NCBI GenBank assembly: GCA_022822305.1
Contig: JAJEBY010000003.1
Span: 434,001-498,000, forward strand
DNA from: Anaerolineae bacterium
GTDB taxonomy: Bacteria; Chloroflexota; Anaerolineae; Aggregatilineales; Phototrophicaceae
Length of the DNA: 64,000 nt
Direction: 5' to 3'
Both the position numbers and the translations under genes were made by a program. Below, one piece after another: positions 7,835 through 15,979 of this stretch. Under the pieces are notes generated by a model. It did not search any database. It was not told the origin of the DNA and saw only the letters and a list, made by a program, of their open reading frames with translations. Positions within the stretch are counted from its first letter, which is position 1; every line of letters begins with the position of its first letter.

Positions 7835-8450
7835 AATACTCGACGATGGAGAGCAGCATGGCGTTCATGAAGGTATTGACCTGCCGCAGCAGCGACGACC
7901 ACTCGGAGGAATTCTTCGGCTGCGTCACTTCAGACCAGTTCAATATCGAATTGAAGACGAATTCGCCGAAATAAAAGAAACCTCGCAGAGCCTGCGGCAG
8001 CGTCAGTCCATCGGCAACCAATTGTGTGGCATAGTCCTTGCCGAGTTTAATCGCGGTAGACAGATCTGAATCCGGCGCGCCAGCAGCCACATAATCGCGA
8101 ATCGCTTCCAGCACACGCCGTCCTTGTTCGCGCAGGTGGCCTTTGCTGGCCGCGCTCATCGCCACGTACCAAGGCGCTTCTTCCAGCCGGTCGCTGCCGA
8201 CTTGCATGCGCGTCTGGCCCAGCGCATTCTGGATGATCAACTGCAATTCCAGCGGCTGAATATCACCTTGCGTCTGCGCGTAAAACTGCAGATCTTGTAC
8301 GTTGAAGCGGCGGTGTTTGCCGGCGGTGCGCCGAAATGGCAGCTTGCCGCTTTCCGCCCAGTTGCGCACGGTGGCCGGGTGTACGCCGAGGATTTCGGCA
8401 GCCTTGCGAAGGCTCACCCATTCGCTGTTTTCGTTATTGCTCATTGACAT
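7821..8450 (-). CDS. Excisionase/MerR-type HTH regulator with helical C-terminal domain
   Basis: A 209-residue protein. Residues ~10-60 are a HTH_17-type DNA-binding domain (SLRKAAEILGVHPATVRNWAESG, K-L-P-F-R-R-T-A-G-K-H-R-R-F). Residues ~75-209 are all-helical with no membrane segment; the pattern of a globin-like or RsbR-N-like helical sensor is possible but I cannot name it. It is encoded immediately upstream of dprA with a 14-base overlap. A TATACT -10 lies about 30 bases before the ATG; no strong SD. It could regulate its own operon; that is inference. Confidence 0.75.
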   Translation of the reverse strand: MSMSNNENSEWVSLRKAAEILGVHPATVRNWAESGKLPFRRTAGKHRRFNVQDLQFYAQTQGDIQPLELQLIIQNALGQTRMQVGSDRLEEAPWYVAMSAASKGHLREQGRRVLEAIRDYVAAGAPDSDLSTAIKLGKDYATQLVADGLTLPQALRGFFYFGEFVFNSILNWSEVTQPKNSSEWSSLLRQVNTFMNAMLLSIVEYYEAD

Positions 8451-8513
8451 TCTCGGCTAGTGTCGACCCTGCTAGTATACAATACGGATTCGACCTGCAA
8501 AAGTTGGTTGTCG

Positions 8514-9494
8514 TCATCGGCCTCGCCAGTCCGGCGGTTGATGGCGCAGCCTCCACCAGCGGCCGCGCGGGTAGCCCAGCATCTTGGCCAGATCGCCCAG
8601 CAGACGCAGCGCCGGTATCATGACAACGCAGAAGATCCAGGTACCGGCGGAACTGTCTTCGGCTCGTCGCATCAGGCTCGGCAATCGGCGATAGGGTTGA
8701 TGCAGATAGACCGCGCCGCCGGCCAAATACAGACCCCAGAATAGCGGATGCAGCCCCAGCCCCAGCGCGAAGATGAGCGGGGCCAGCAGCAAGTAAGTCG
8801 CGTAACGGATGAGGTGTCGCGCCAGCCAAAGGTCGGCTTTGCCATCCCCGCGGGCGTACAAGAAATACTGACGGACGTATTGGCGTGGCGAAGAGCGCGG
8901 ACGGAAACAAGCGATCGCTGCGGGCGCGAATGCGAATTGGCCGATCTGGGCTTTGAGACGCAGGTCAAATATCAGATCTTCGCAGTAATCGAGCCATTCC
9001 GGATACAAGCCAACTTTCTCCCCGGCCGACTTGCGAAAGGCGATGCTGCGGCTGCTGGGCAAGAATGTCTCCGGGTTGATCTCACGCGCCAGGGGCAAGG
9101 TAGTCGCCGCCAACGCCAGCTCGAAGCGACTCTGCGGAGCGGCCAGGAAGAATCCGGCGACCGCGTCAAGGCTTGAGTCGCGCAAGAGCGGAGCGGTGAT
9201 CGCGTCGAGCCAGGTATCCTTAAGACGCACGCCGGCATCGGTCACGGCGATGATATCGCCGCGCGCGGCCCGGATGGCGCGGTTGCGTCCCGCGCTGATG
9301 TTGCAGCCCGGCTGCGTGATCACCTGCAGGGGAAGTCGGTCGCGATAACCTTCAATCATGGCGACGGTATTGTCGCTGCTGCCGCCGTCGACGATGACGA
9401 CCTCATCGGGCGGGAGCGTCTGCGTGACGATCGAATCGAGGAGTTGACGGATGCTGTCGCCTTCGTTGAGGACGGTTGCAATCAGGCTAATCAT
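8514..9494 (-). CDS. Family 2 glycosyltransferase with C-terminal membrane segments
   Basis: A 326-residue GT-A fold enzyme starting MISLIATVLNEGD; the longer frame to 9710 adds an unlikely N-terminus. It has the nucleotide-sugar DxD-type region (V-D-G-G-S-S-D-N-T, I-A-V-T-D-A-G) and an acceptor-side E-D-L-I-F-D-L. Residues ~225-275 hold two hydrophobic segments (Y-L-L-L-A-P-L-I-F-A-L-G-L and W-G-L-Y-L-A-G-G-A-V-Y), which tether it to the membrane. It likely adds sugars to a lipid-linked or surface glycan. It is not linked to other polysaccharide genes here. Start supported by TAGCAT (-10) 7 bases before the ATG. Confidence 0.85.
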   Translation of the reverse strand: MISLIATVLNEGDSIRQLLDSIVTQTLPPDEVVIVDGGSSDNTVAMIEGYRDRLPLQVITQPGCNISAGRNRAIRAARGDIIAVTDAGVRLKDTWLDAITAPLLRDSSLDAVAGFFLAAPQSRFELALAATTLPLAREINPETFLPSSRSIAFRKSAGEKVGLYPEWLDYCEDLIFDLRLKAQIGQFAFAPAAIACFRPRSSPRQYVRQYFLYARGDGKADLWLARHLIRYATYLLLAPLIFALGLGLHPLFWGLYLAGGAVYLHQPYRRLPSLMRRAEDSSAGTWIFCVVMIPALRLLGDLAKMLGYPRGRWWRLRHQPPDWRGR

Positions 9495-9530
9495 GCGGTC
9501 AATGCTAGCGGCAAAATCTGCAGGTCTGAA
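9495..9530 (-). promoter_or_regulatory. Promoter of the glycosyltransferase gene, apparently leaderless
   Basis: Minus strand: TTCAGA (9530-9525), a 17-base spacer and TAGCAT (9507-9502), then 7 bases to the ATG at 9494. No SD. The -35 is weak but spacing is ideal. Confidence 0.4.
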
Positions 9531-9680
9531 GGGCAGATTCATCCAGCGCGGGGCTGTTTGCGCCACAACATTATGGCAATGCCGCAACGCATGAGCCTTG
9601 GAATCATGCTTCTTGTTGGACGACAAGATTTCGGTTATGATTCGGTTAGACGTGAGCAATGAGAGTCGGAGACGGGTAAC

Positions 9681-9929
9681 GTGGCAATCGACGCAGAAGC
9701 TGGCAAGCATGGCGAACGCATTTCAGCGATGGAAGCATCACTAGGTCACGTCGCGACAAAGGCAGATATAACGCGACTTGATGGCAAGGTTGATGCCGGT
9801 CTAGAGCGCCTCGAAGGCAAGATTGACACGATGAATGAACGCATGAGTTGGCAGTTCCGTTGGCTGATGGTATTAATCTTGCTTGCGCTGGCCGCTTCCG
9901 CGCCCGATGTGATCGCCCTGCTGCGTTAA
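9681..9929 (+). CDS. Small coiled-coil protein with one C-terminal membrane segment (XhlA-like architecture)
   Basis: An 82-residue protein beginning at GTG. Residues ~8-58 are a heptad-patterned coiled coil (G-E-R-I-S-A-M-E-A-S-L, L-E-R-L-E-G-K-I-D-T-M-N-E-R). Residues ~60-80 are a single membrane segment (WLMVLILLALAASAPDVIALL). The layout matches small phage-derived XhlA-type proteins, but there is no phage context and sequence identity cannot be judged here. A TATGAT about 40 bases upstream may be the -10. Its 3' end overlaps the convergent metal permease gene by 4 bases. Confidence 0.6.
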   Translation: MAIDAEAGKHGERISAMEASLGHVATKADITRLDGKVDAGLERLEGKIDTMNERMSWQFRWLMVLILLALAASAPDVIALLR

Positions 9930-11431
9930 TCAAGATCGGGAACATTGTGCGTGGCCAGCATCACTTTGCGAAATTCATGCACATGCGCATCGCCCCGCTC
10001 CGTAAGCTCCACTAACTGATCGACCATTCGCACCAAACCCATCACGCGCAATCGCGCCAGCACACGCCTCATTTTCTCCGGCTGCCAACGAAAATGCAGA
10101 TGAAGCGTATCGACGCGCAATTCAACCTCGCGCCTTTCGGTGTCTTGATGATTGTGGATATGCGCCAGCACAACCTGATTTTGGAACCGGCGATTCTGAT
10201 GGAGACGGCGAACAAATGTCGAAATCAGTCCATAGCGCGGCGAAAGCACCCAAGCCAACAGGAAAAACAAGAAGATCATCAACACCATTGAAGCGCTGAT
10301 GGACGAATCCCAGCGCGCCGGCAAATCCAGGCCCAAAGATTGGTTGATGAAGGCGATTGCCGCGCCGACATCCCAAATGCCGAAGAGCTGTCCGCGCGCC
10401 AGATCATAGCCAAAAACAGCGCCGGCCGCGCCGATGATCGGGCTGAGCAAGAGCATCAGCGACAGGCGATCGGTCAGCAGATACGCCGCGGCGGGCGGGA
10501 TGATGAAGAACGCGATCACCAGGATTGATCCCACCGCGTCAAATGCGCCGACCGCCACCAGGCTGACCAGGATCATCAGCCCGTAGTTCATCAATCCCGG
10601 TCGAAAGCCCAGCGCCTTCGCCAAGCCGGCATCAAATGTCGTCAGCTTCAATTCCTTGTAGAAAATGACGACAAAGCAGACGCTCAGCAGCCCCATCACC
10701 AGGGTCACCGTGATCGACTTGGGGAAGAAGACCAAGTGCGGCTGATTTTGCAGGAGGCCGGCGGACCAAGCTCGCGCCGGGGAATAGACGCCGCAGTTGC
10801 CGCAGATTTCGACAAACTCGGCGCCGTCGTCGCGCGGGCTGATGCCCAGTTCACGGCAGTTGCTGCACTGACGCGCAAGTGTGGCGGCCGGATGTTCCGG
10901 AGTGATCGTCACCGAATCGCAGTGCTGATAACAGTGGCTGTTGGTATTGGCCCAGGCCAAGCCGATCTCGCCCACCAGCACGGCGTCCTCATCAAGATGC
11001 ACATCTTCCGCGAAGCGCGAAACCAGGATGATGGCGATGGCGAATAACAGCGGGAACGCCAGACCCAGCGCGGCATCCTGCCGCACCAGACCGGAACGAA
11101 AGAGCAGTTCCGTCAGCACGACGGTGCCGACGCCGGCCAGCGAGGCGCCGATAATCAGCCAGGGCGAGGAAGTATCGCCTTCCATGCCGAAGACTTCAGT
11201 CATCAGCAAGAAAGCCACGACGATGCCCAATAGCACCGTATGACTGATGGCGTCGCTGGTCAGCGACATGCCGCGCAGCAGCAAGAAACTGCCCAAGAGC
11301 GCGCCGCTGATGGCGATCAAGCAGCCGATGATGGTAGCGGTATTCTGTGGAGATCGCAGAAACGCGTTCAGTTCCTCGCGGGTGAAGACGTTGAGCAGCA
11401 GGTCAATCAGCGCGCGTTCCAGCAAGATCAC
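9926..11431 (-). CDS. Metal ABC transporter permease (ABC-3 family) with Cys-rich loop and C-terminal winged-helix-like domain
   Basis: A 501-residue permease, far longer than the usual ~280. The core has ABC-3 motifs (GSFLLLRGMSLTSDAISH, T-F-D-A-G-L-A-K-A-L-G-F, I-P-P-A-A-A-Y-L-L). Two additions stand out. Residues ~162-225 are a hydrophilic insertion with Cys167-x3-Cys171, Cys189-x2-Cys192 and Cys210-x2-Cys213 plus His166 and His170. Residues ~403-501 are a soluble, His-containing domain (H-I-H-N-H, L-H-L-H-F) ending L-V-E-L-T-E-R-G like a winged helix. It imports divalent metal with the preceding three genes. Its start overlaps the upstream permease by 4 bases (ATGA type). Metal identity (Mn, Fe or Zn) is not decided. 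Confidence 0.9.
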   Translation of the reverse strand: MILLERALIDLLLNVFTREELNAFLRSPQNTATIIGCLIAISGALLGSFLLLRGMSLTSDAISHTVLLGIVVAFLLMTEVFGMEGDTSSPWLIIGASLAGVGTVVLTELLFRSGLVRQDAALGLAFPLLFAIAIILVSRFAEDVHLDEDAVLVGEIGLAWANTNSHCYQHCDSVTITPEHPAATLARQCSNCRELGISPRDDGAEFVEICGNCGVYSPARAWSAGLLQNQPHLVFFPKSITVTLVMGLLSVCFVVIFYKELKLTTFDAGLAKALGFRPGLMNYGLMILVSLVAVGAFDAVGSILVIAFFIIPPAAAYLLTDRLSLMLLLSPIIGAAGAVFGYDLARGQLFGIWDVGAAIAFINQSLGLDLPARWDSSISASMVLMIFLFFLLAWVLSPRYGLISTFVRRLHQNRRFQNQVVLAHIHNHQDTERREVELRVDTLHLHFRWQPEKMRRVLARLRVMGLVRMVDQLVELTERGDAHVHEFRKVMLATHNVPDLD

Positions 11432-12774
11432 GATTGCCGGCCTTCCAGTCGGCTTTCCAGCGCTGCGATCGCATCGGCTGGCAAGCGCTCGCGGATATCC
11501 CGCTGTCGATCCTCCTGCAGCATCGGCAGCGCCAGTTCGTCAGCGTAAAGTCGATACAGTTCCCACAGCCGCAAGTTGTGCAAGGCCCCTTCCGCCAACT
11601 CGACCCCGCTCTGGGTCAACTGCCAGCCGCCATCCCCGAACTCGACCCGGCCCGCGCTCTTCAGTTGCCGCAAGCCCAGCGCCGCTCCCCGATCGTCGAT
11701 GCCGCGCAGGAAATCATCCGGAACCGGCGTCCTCGCGCCGCCATGGGCAATGGCATAGCGATAGAGATCACGGAGCGTATTCAGCGCGGCGAATCGGCGT
11801 CGATCCAGGCGCTGTCGCCATGCCGACCACAGCAGACCGCGGCCCGGGGCCAAGGTGATCGAGAATACAACCAGCGCGAAAGCCACGACAATGATGGTGG
11901 GTCCAGTGGGAATATCGCTGTCAAATGCGCTGATTACTGCGCCGATGCCGCCGGAGAACGCGCCGAATACGCCCGCCAGGATGACCATCTGATTCAGCCT
12001 TCGCGTCCATTGGCGGGCGGCGATGGCGGGAGCGATCAACATGCCCACCATGAGAATGACGCCGGCCAACTGCAGACCCAGCACGATGGCCACAACAACC
12101 AGCGTGGAGAGCATGGTATTGATGAATCCAACACGAAAACCGTTGGCGCTGGCAAATTCGGGATCGAAAGTGACCAGCTTGAATTCTTTCCAGAACAGCG
12201 CAAGCGCGATCAAGACGACAACGCCGACGATGCTGATCAATTCGATATCGCTCTCAACGATGGCGGCCGCCTGACCGAAGATGAAATGATCCAGACCGGC
12301 CTGGCTGGCATCGGGGATGGACTGAATATAGGTCAACAGGGCGATGCCGGCCGCGAACCAGCCCGCCAGCACGATGCCCATGGCGGCATCTTGTTTGATG
12401 CGCGTGGTGCTCAAGACGGCGGAGACGAAGCGCAGCGCTATCCAACTGCCGATGCCGGCGCCGATGAGCAGGACGCTCAGATCACGCCCGGCCAGCAAGA
12501 AAGCCAGCGCCACCCCGGGCAGCGCGGCGTGCGACAAGGCATCCCCCATCAGGCTTTCGCGCCGCAGCACCGCGAAACAACCGAGCACGCCGCTGATGAC
12601 GCCGAGGACGGCGCCGCCCAACGCCACCACGCGCACGGTGAAGGTATAGCGCACGCCGAAGACGGCTTGACTCAGCGCCAGGAAGATCAAGCCGAGCAGT
12701 ACAATGATGATGACGGGCAGCCAGACGCGATGGTCGTCGCTCCTAAGCTTGGCTTTGACCGTCGACCCTGGCAT
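11428..12774 (-). CDS. Metal ABC transporter permease (ABC-3 family) with C-terminal DtxR-like domain
   Basis: A 448-residue permease with the standard ABC-3 core: V-L-R-R-E-S-L-M-G-D-A-L-S-H, an intact H-F-I-F-G-Q loop (163-168), the coupling segment T-F-D-P-E-F-A-S-A-N-G-F, and I-A-P-A-I-A-A-R. Residues ~325-448 are cytoplasmic and look like the DNA-binding plus dimerisation half of a DtxR/MntR regulator (L-R-Q-L-K-S-A-G-R-V-E-F, L-T-Q-S-G-V-E-L-A-E, L-R-L-W-E-L-Y-R-L-Y). Such fusions occur in some metal importers; a sensing role is inferred. It is flanked by the ATPase (2 bases away) and the second permease (4-base overlap). Confidence 0.9.
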   Translation of the reverse strand: MPGSTVKAKLRSDDHRVWLPVIIIVLLGLIFLALSQAVFGVRYTFTVRVVALGGAVLGVISGVLGCFAVLRRESLMGDALSHAALPGVALAFLLAGRDLSVLLIGAGIGSWIALRFVSAVLSTTRIKQDAAMGIVLAGWFAAGIALLTYIQSIPDASQAGLDHFIFGQAAAIVESDIELISIVGVVVLIALALFWKEFKLVTFDPEFASANGFRVGFINTMLSTLVVVAIVLGLQLAGVILMVGMLIAPAIAARQWTRRLNQMVILAGVFGAFSGGIGAVISAFDSDIPTGPTIIVVAFALVVFSITLAPGRGLLWSAWRQRLDRRRFAALNTLRDLYRYAIAHGGARTPVPDDFLRGIDDRGAALGLRQLKSAGRVEFGDGGWQLTQSGVELAEGALHNLRLWELYRLYADELALPMLQEDRQRDIRERLPADAIAALESRLEGRQS

Positions 12775-12776
12775 CG

Positions 12777-13541
12777 CTAATCTCCGACAGGCATCAATTG
12801 ACCATCGCTCAGGTAAGTCATGCGTCCGCCATAAGTCCGCCCCAAATTGTCCGGCGTGAACACGTCAGCGGTGGGACCCGTGGCGATGATCTCGACATTG
12901 AGCAACGTCACCCAGTCAAAATAGTCCTCGACCGTCTGCAGGTCGTGATGCACGACGATGACCGTTTTGCCGCGCTCCTTCAGCTGGTGCAAGATGTTGA
13001 CGATGGCGCGTTCGGTGATGGCGTCGACAGCGGCAAACGGTTCGTCCATAAAGTAGATCTGCGCATCCTGAACCAATGCGCGGGCGAGAAAGGTCCGCTG
13101 TTGCTGCCCGCCAGAAAGCTGGCTGATCTGCCGATCGACTAGATCCGTGAGCCCGACATCATCCAGCGCCTGCAATGCCTGCTCGCGCTGCTGGCGGCCC
13201 GGCCGACGCAACCAGCCCAGCTTGCCATACAATCCCATGGTGACCACATCAAGCACGGACGTGGGGAAATCCCAATCGACGCTGCCGCGCTGTGGCACAT
13301 AGCCGACCAGGGAGCGCGCCCGTTCATAAGGCTTGCCGTAGAAAGACACGGCGCCGGCGGCGCGCGGGATCAGGTTCAGCACGGCTTTGATCAGGGTGCT
13401 CTTGCCGGCGCCGTTGGGCCCGACGATCGCCATCAAGACGCCTTCGGGCACATCGAGATCAATATCCCAGATGGCGGGTTTGCTGCGATAAGCGACCGTG
13501 AGATCGCCGACGGAGAGCGCGCTCGAAACCTTATCGTTCAT
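12777..13541 (-). CDS. Metal ABC transporter ATP-binding protein
   Basis: A 254-residue ABC ATPase with complete motifs: Walker A GPNGAGKST (~41-49), Q-loop V-P-Q-R-G-S-V-D-W-D-F-P, signature LSGGQQQR, Walker B I-Y-F-M-D-E-P and the H-loop V-V-H-H-D. The Q-loop neighbourhood (V-D-W-D-F-P) is typical of Mn/Zn/Fe importers of the ABC-3 group. It powers the two permeases downstream. It begins 9 bases after the binding-protein gene, so the four genes form one operon. Confidence 0.93.
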   Translation of the reverse strand: MNDKVSSALSVGDLTVAYRSKPAIWDIDLDVPEGVLMAIVGPNGAGKSTLIKAVLNLIPRAAGAVSFYGKPYERARSLVGYVPQRGSVDWDFPTSVLDVVTMGLYGKLGWLRRPGRQQREQALQALDDVGLTDLVDRQISQLSGGQQQRTFLARALVQDAQIYFMDEPFAAVDAITERAIVNILHQLKERGKTVIVVHHDLQTVEDYFDWVTLLNVEIIATGPTADVFTPDNLGRTYGGRMTYLSDGQLMPVGD

Positions 13542-13550
13542 CGTCCGCGC

Positions 13551-14582
13551 TCAAGCCTCGCAATCGACATTCCAGATGTCGTCGGGCGGCTGCGGCTCCA
13601 AGTCTTCCGGCCAGGCGCCGATATCCACCTCGACGCCCATACATTGATAAGACTGCATGATGGTCAAAGCGTTTTGCGCCAGCATACCGATGTAGGTACC
13701 GCCGAAACTATCGACTTCGCCCATGGCATCGCCGTACAGCTCGCGGACCCCGACGCGTACCTCCCTGCCCAACGCGCGGACGGCCGCGATGACAGCATTA
13801 ACGGTATCGGGCGGGATGCTGCTCTCGACGAAAAGCACGGGAATCTCGTTTTCGATCACAAAATCAACCGTCTCTTGAATGTCGCCGACGCCGGCTTCGT
13901 CTTCGGTGCTGAGGCCTTGAATGGCTCGCATCTTCCAGCCAAAGGCCGCGCCGAAATATTGAAAAGCATCGTGCGAGGTGACCAGGAAGCGCTGCTCGGG
14001 CTGGACCGAGCGCAGGCCATCGTTCGCCCATTGATACAGCAGACCCAGCTGCGCGATGTAGGCCTCGGCATTGGATCGATAGGATTCGGCATTGACGGGA
14101 TCAAGCTCGGCCAGCGTCAACGCCAGGTCGGCCACAGTGATCTCCCAATTGCGCGGATCAAACCAGAAATGGGGATCGTCCACGTTGCTGTATTGTTCGG
14201 ATAGCGTGAAACCGCCAATGATGAATCCGGCGTCCTTCACCGGCTGCGCGAGCGCATAAGTGGCGATCCCCTGCTCTCCCAGCGCCGCGAATACCGTGTC
14301 GAATTGACCTTCGAGGTGCAAGCCGCTGTAAACGACCATTTCGGCGGCATTCATGGCGGCGATATCGGATTCTGTAGGCTGGTATAAGTGGGGATCGACG
14401 CCGGCGCCCATCAGCGGCGTGATGCTGATGCTGTCGACATCCACGCTCAAGATGCGCGTCAGATCGCTCGCTTGAGTGGTGGTGGCGACGATGTCCAGCG
14501 TTTCTTCCGCTGCCCGCGCGGGCAAAGCGGCGAATATCAGTAGAAGCAGAAGGGACAGCCCCGTCCCGATTGACTTGGTCAC
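13551..14582 (-). CDS. Metal ABC transporter substrate-binding protein (TroA/MntA-like)
   Basis: A 343-residue exported protein. The Sec signal peptide is residues 1-~24 (LSLLLLLIFAALPARA-AE); there is no lipobox Cys. Candidate metal ligands are His65 (GVDPHLYQP), His138 (DDPHFWFD), His204 (TSHDAF) and Asp285 (YGDAMG), the three-His-one-Asp set of TroA-type proteins. The His/acid-rich loop of ZnuA zinc proteins is missing, so Mn or Fe is at least as likely as Zn. The start is GTG at 14582 with AGGAG 9-10 bases upstream. First gene of the operon behind the operator at 14602-14638. Confidence 0.92.
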   Translation of the reverse strand: MTKSIGTGLSLLLLLIFAALPARAAEETLDIVATTTQASDLTRILSVDVDSISITPLMGAGVDPHLYQPTESDIAAMNAAEMVVYSGLHLEGQFDTVFAALGEQGIATYALAQPVKDAGFIIGGFTLSEQYSNVDDPHFWFDPRNWEITVADLALTLAELDPVNAESYRSNAEAYIAQLGLLYQWANDGLRSVQPEQRFLVTSHDAFQYFGAAFGWKMRAIQGLSTEDEAGVGDIQETVDFVIENEIPVLFVESSIPPDTVNAVIAAVRALGREVRVGVRELYGDAMGEVDSFGGTYIGMLAQNALTIMQSYQCMGVEVDIGAWPEDLEPQPPDDIWNVDCEA

Positions 14583-14601
14583 AACAGAAACTCCTGTCAG
14601 C

Positions 14602-14655
14602 TAGGCTTTTAGACATATTAAGATAATTTTTAGCCTAACTTAAAAAAATTGTCAA
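14602..14655 (-). promoter_or_regulatory. Promoter and DtxR/MntR-like operator of the metal importer operon
   Basis: Minus strand: a perfect -35 TTGACA (14655-14650), 17-base spacer and TAAAAA (14632-14627). TTAGGCTAA, a palindrome around a central G (14638-14630), overlaps the -10 and is close to the TTAGG...CCTAA core of DtxR/MntR-family boxes. A second TAGGCT (plus strand, 14602-14607) is in inverted orientation to it, 24 bases away. Metal-dependent repression is inferred; no free DtxR-type regulator gene is in the window, only the permease-fused domain. Confidence 0.6.
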
Positions 14656-14659
14656 GTGC

Positions 14660-15055
14660 GGTGAAGTGATGACAATCTCCGAATCTCGAGCAGCGTCCCA
14701 TGTCTCGAAGATCAAACACAGATTTTCCACCAAGCAGATCACAGTAGCTATTGCAGGTAAGTCACGACACTTGCTGACATAATCTGAGGATTCTCCAAAT
14801 GTGGACAAGCCTTGTAGGGGCGTTTCGGCGAAACGCCCAATTGAAGTAGCTGTGACAGCGGACGTCTCAGCAAGACGCCCCTACAGTGTCTCCTTTTTGT
14901 TTCCATATCATGTTGTTGTTTCTAACAAGGGCACAGAGGATGTCTAACAGAAGAGCGAAGTTGCCGCAGACGTCGGATTCACCTCTCATTCGTCAGGAGC
15001 TTGCCCCATGGTGAGACAAGTGCGGCGCGCGTGAACGATCTGCCGCGAGAATTGC
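14660..15055. other. Intergenic region holding a double-hairpin repeat
   Basis: Between the metal operon promoter and the end of the lyase-like gene. It contains the complete 73-base repeat at 14813-14885 and, ~43 bases further, an AGGGCACAGAG stretch that also follows the second copy of the repeat near 46034. I find no coding region or RNA. Confidence 0.6.
14813..14885 (+). repeat. Double-hairpin dispersed repeat, copy 1
   Basis: 73 bases bounded by perfect 10-base inverted ends, TGTAGGGGCG (14813-14822) and CGCCCCTACA (14876-14885). Inside is a strong hairpin (GGGCGTTTC 14818-14826, loop GGC, GAAACGCCC 14830-14838) and a weaker one (GTCT...AGAC). The same architecture occurs at 45929-46000, and a half copy at 54015-54041. 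The form suggests a REP/MITE-like element with no coding capacity. Confidence 0.85.
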
Positions 15056-15979
15056 CTACCACAGACGCCAGCGAGGCTTAGATTCAGGCGCGGCGCCGTG
15101 CGTCAAGGTGGTCAAGCCGCCAGCTAGCGGACTGAAGAAGGGGCGCAATTCCGCCAGGAGAATTTCGATGCCGCGCAAAGGAAAACGTCGGTTGACCATT
15201 TCGATAAAGGCGCCATCGCGGCGTAAGACGGCTTCGGTCTGGTCGCGGGTGAGACCGGCGCCCCAGATCCATTTTTCAGGATAGAAATAATAGAAGTGCA
15301 GATAAGTGGTGGCGGTCACCGGCGTGACGCCTCGATTGTTGACGGACCAAAGATCGCGATCTGTCTGTGCCGCCATTTCCGCCATCAGCGCTAGCGCGCA
15401 AGTTCCGGATACCTGTGCCGCGTAGCCGTCAGCGGCCTCAGGGATGTCCGCGATTCCACGCAGATAGCCCTCGGGATGAATGACGCTTTGGACAGCGTGG
15501 CGGTAGACCTCCGCGCCGCTTTCCAGAGCGCTCTCGTCGGCGAAGACCACACCCACAGCCAACTGCAGCGCGCCAAGCCACAAGGCGTCGAGAGCGTCGT
15601 CGGCGCCGGTCAAAGTCACGATTGAGTCTGAATACAAGCCTGCGTATCGCTGCCGCAGCGTCGGCCAGGATGGATGCCGCCGCAGCATGGAAATCACGGA
15701 TAACCAGCCGATCAACATCCTGCAGCCGTCTCGCGTTCGCGCCAAATCCGCGTTCAGCGCCGCATTCTGGACACCTTGAGCGGCGGCAGCGGCGGATTCA
15801 GCATCATCAGCAAACAGAAAGCGCAAGGCGGCCAGATAAGCGGCGTCGAGCGGTTGAGGCGCGGGCGCATCGAGTACGCTTAGCGCGTCGCGGATGGCCG
15901 GATCATGGCGGCGTTGCCTGGCGAGCTGCAGTTCTTCAGCGCCGAAGAACAAGCCCCCGTCCCTTTCTACAGGCGGCAT
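15056..15979 (-). CDS. Alginate-lyase-like (alpha/alpha toroid) protein
   Basis: A 307-residue helical protein. The run of ~35-residue helical hairpins, the Y-L-A-A-L-R-F-L-F-A-D-D start, the H-P-E-G-Y-L-R-G segment and the late W-S-V-N-N-R-G-V-T-P-V-T-A-T-T-Y-L-H-F-Y-Y motif recall the alpha-toroid of alginate lyases (PL5-like/Alginate_lyase domain). There is no signal peptide from the visible start, unusual for a secreted polysaccharide lyase; the true start may differ, as no SD is evident. The substrate is unknown. No carbohydrate genes adjoin it. Confidence 0.5.
   Translation of the reverse strand: MPPVERDGGLFFGAEELQLARQRRHDPAIRDALSVLDAPAPQPLDAAYLAALRFLFADDAESAAAAAQGVQNAALNADLARTRDGCRMLIGWLSVISMLRRHPSWPTLRQRYAGLYSDSIVTLTGADDALDALWLGALQLAVGVVFADESALESGAEVYRHAVQSVIHPEGYLRGIADIPEAADGYAAQVSGTCALALMAEMAAQTDRDLWSVNNRGVTPVTATTYLHFYYFYPEKWIWGAGLTRDQTEAVLRRDGAFIEMVNRRFPLRGIEILLAELRPFFSPLAGGLTTLTHGAAPESKPRWRLW

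Noticed and set aside
11434-12780. 448-codon plus-strand frame opposite the first metal permease
   Set aside because: Exact antisense of a permease with all family motifs; a GC-codon artefact.
13551-14582. Zinc-specific ZnuA call for the binding protein
   Set aside because: The His-rich loop of ZnuA is missing and the operator looks DtxR/MntR-like, so the metal was left open.
14813-14885. Possible CRISPR repeat
   Set aside because: The copies are tens of kilobases apart, with internal hairpins and no spacer array or cas genes.
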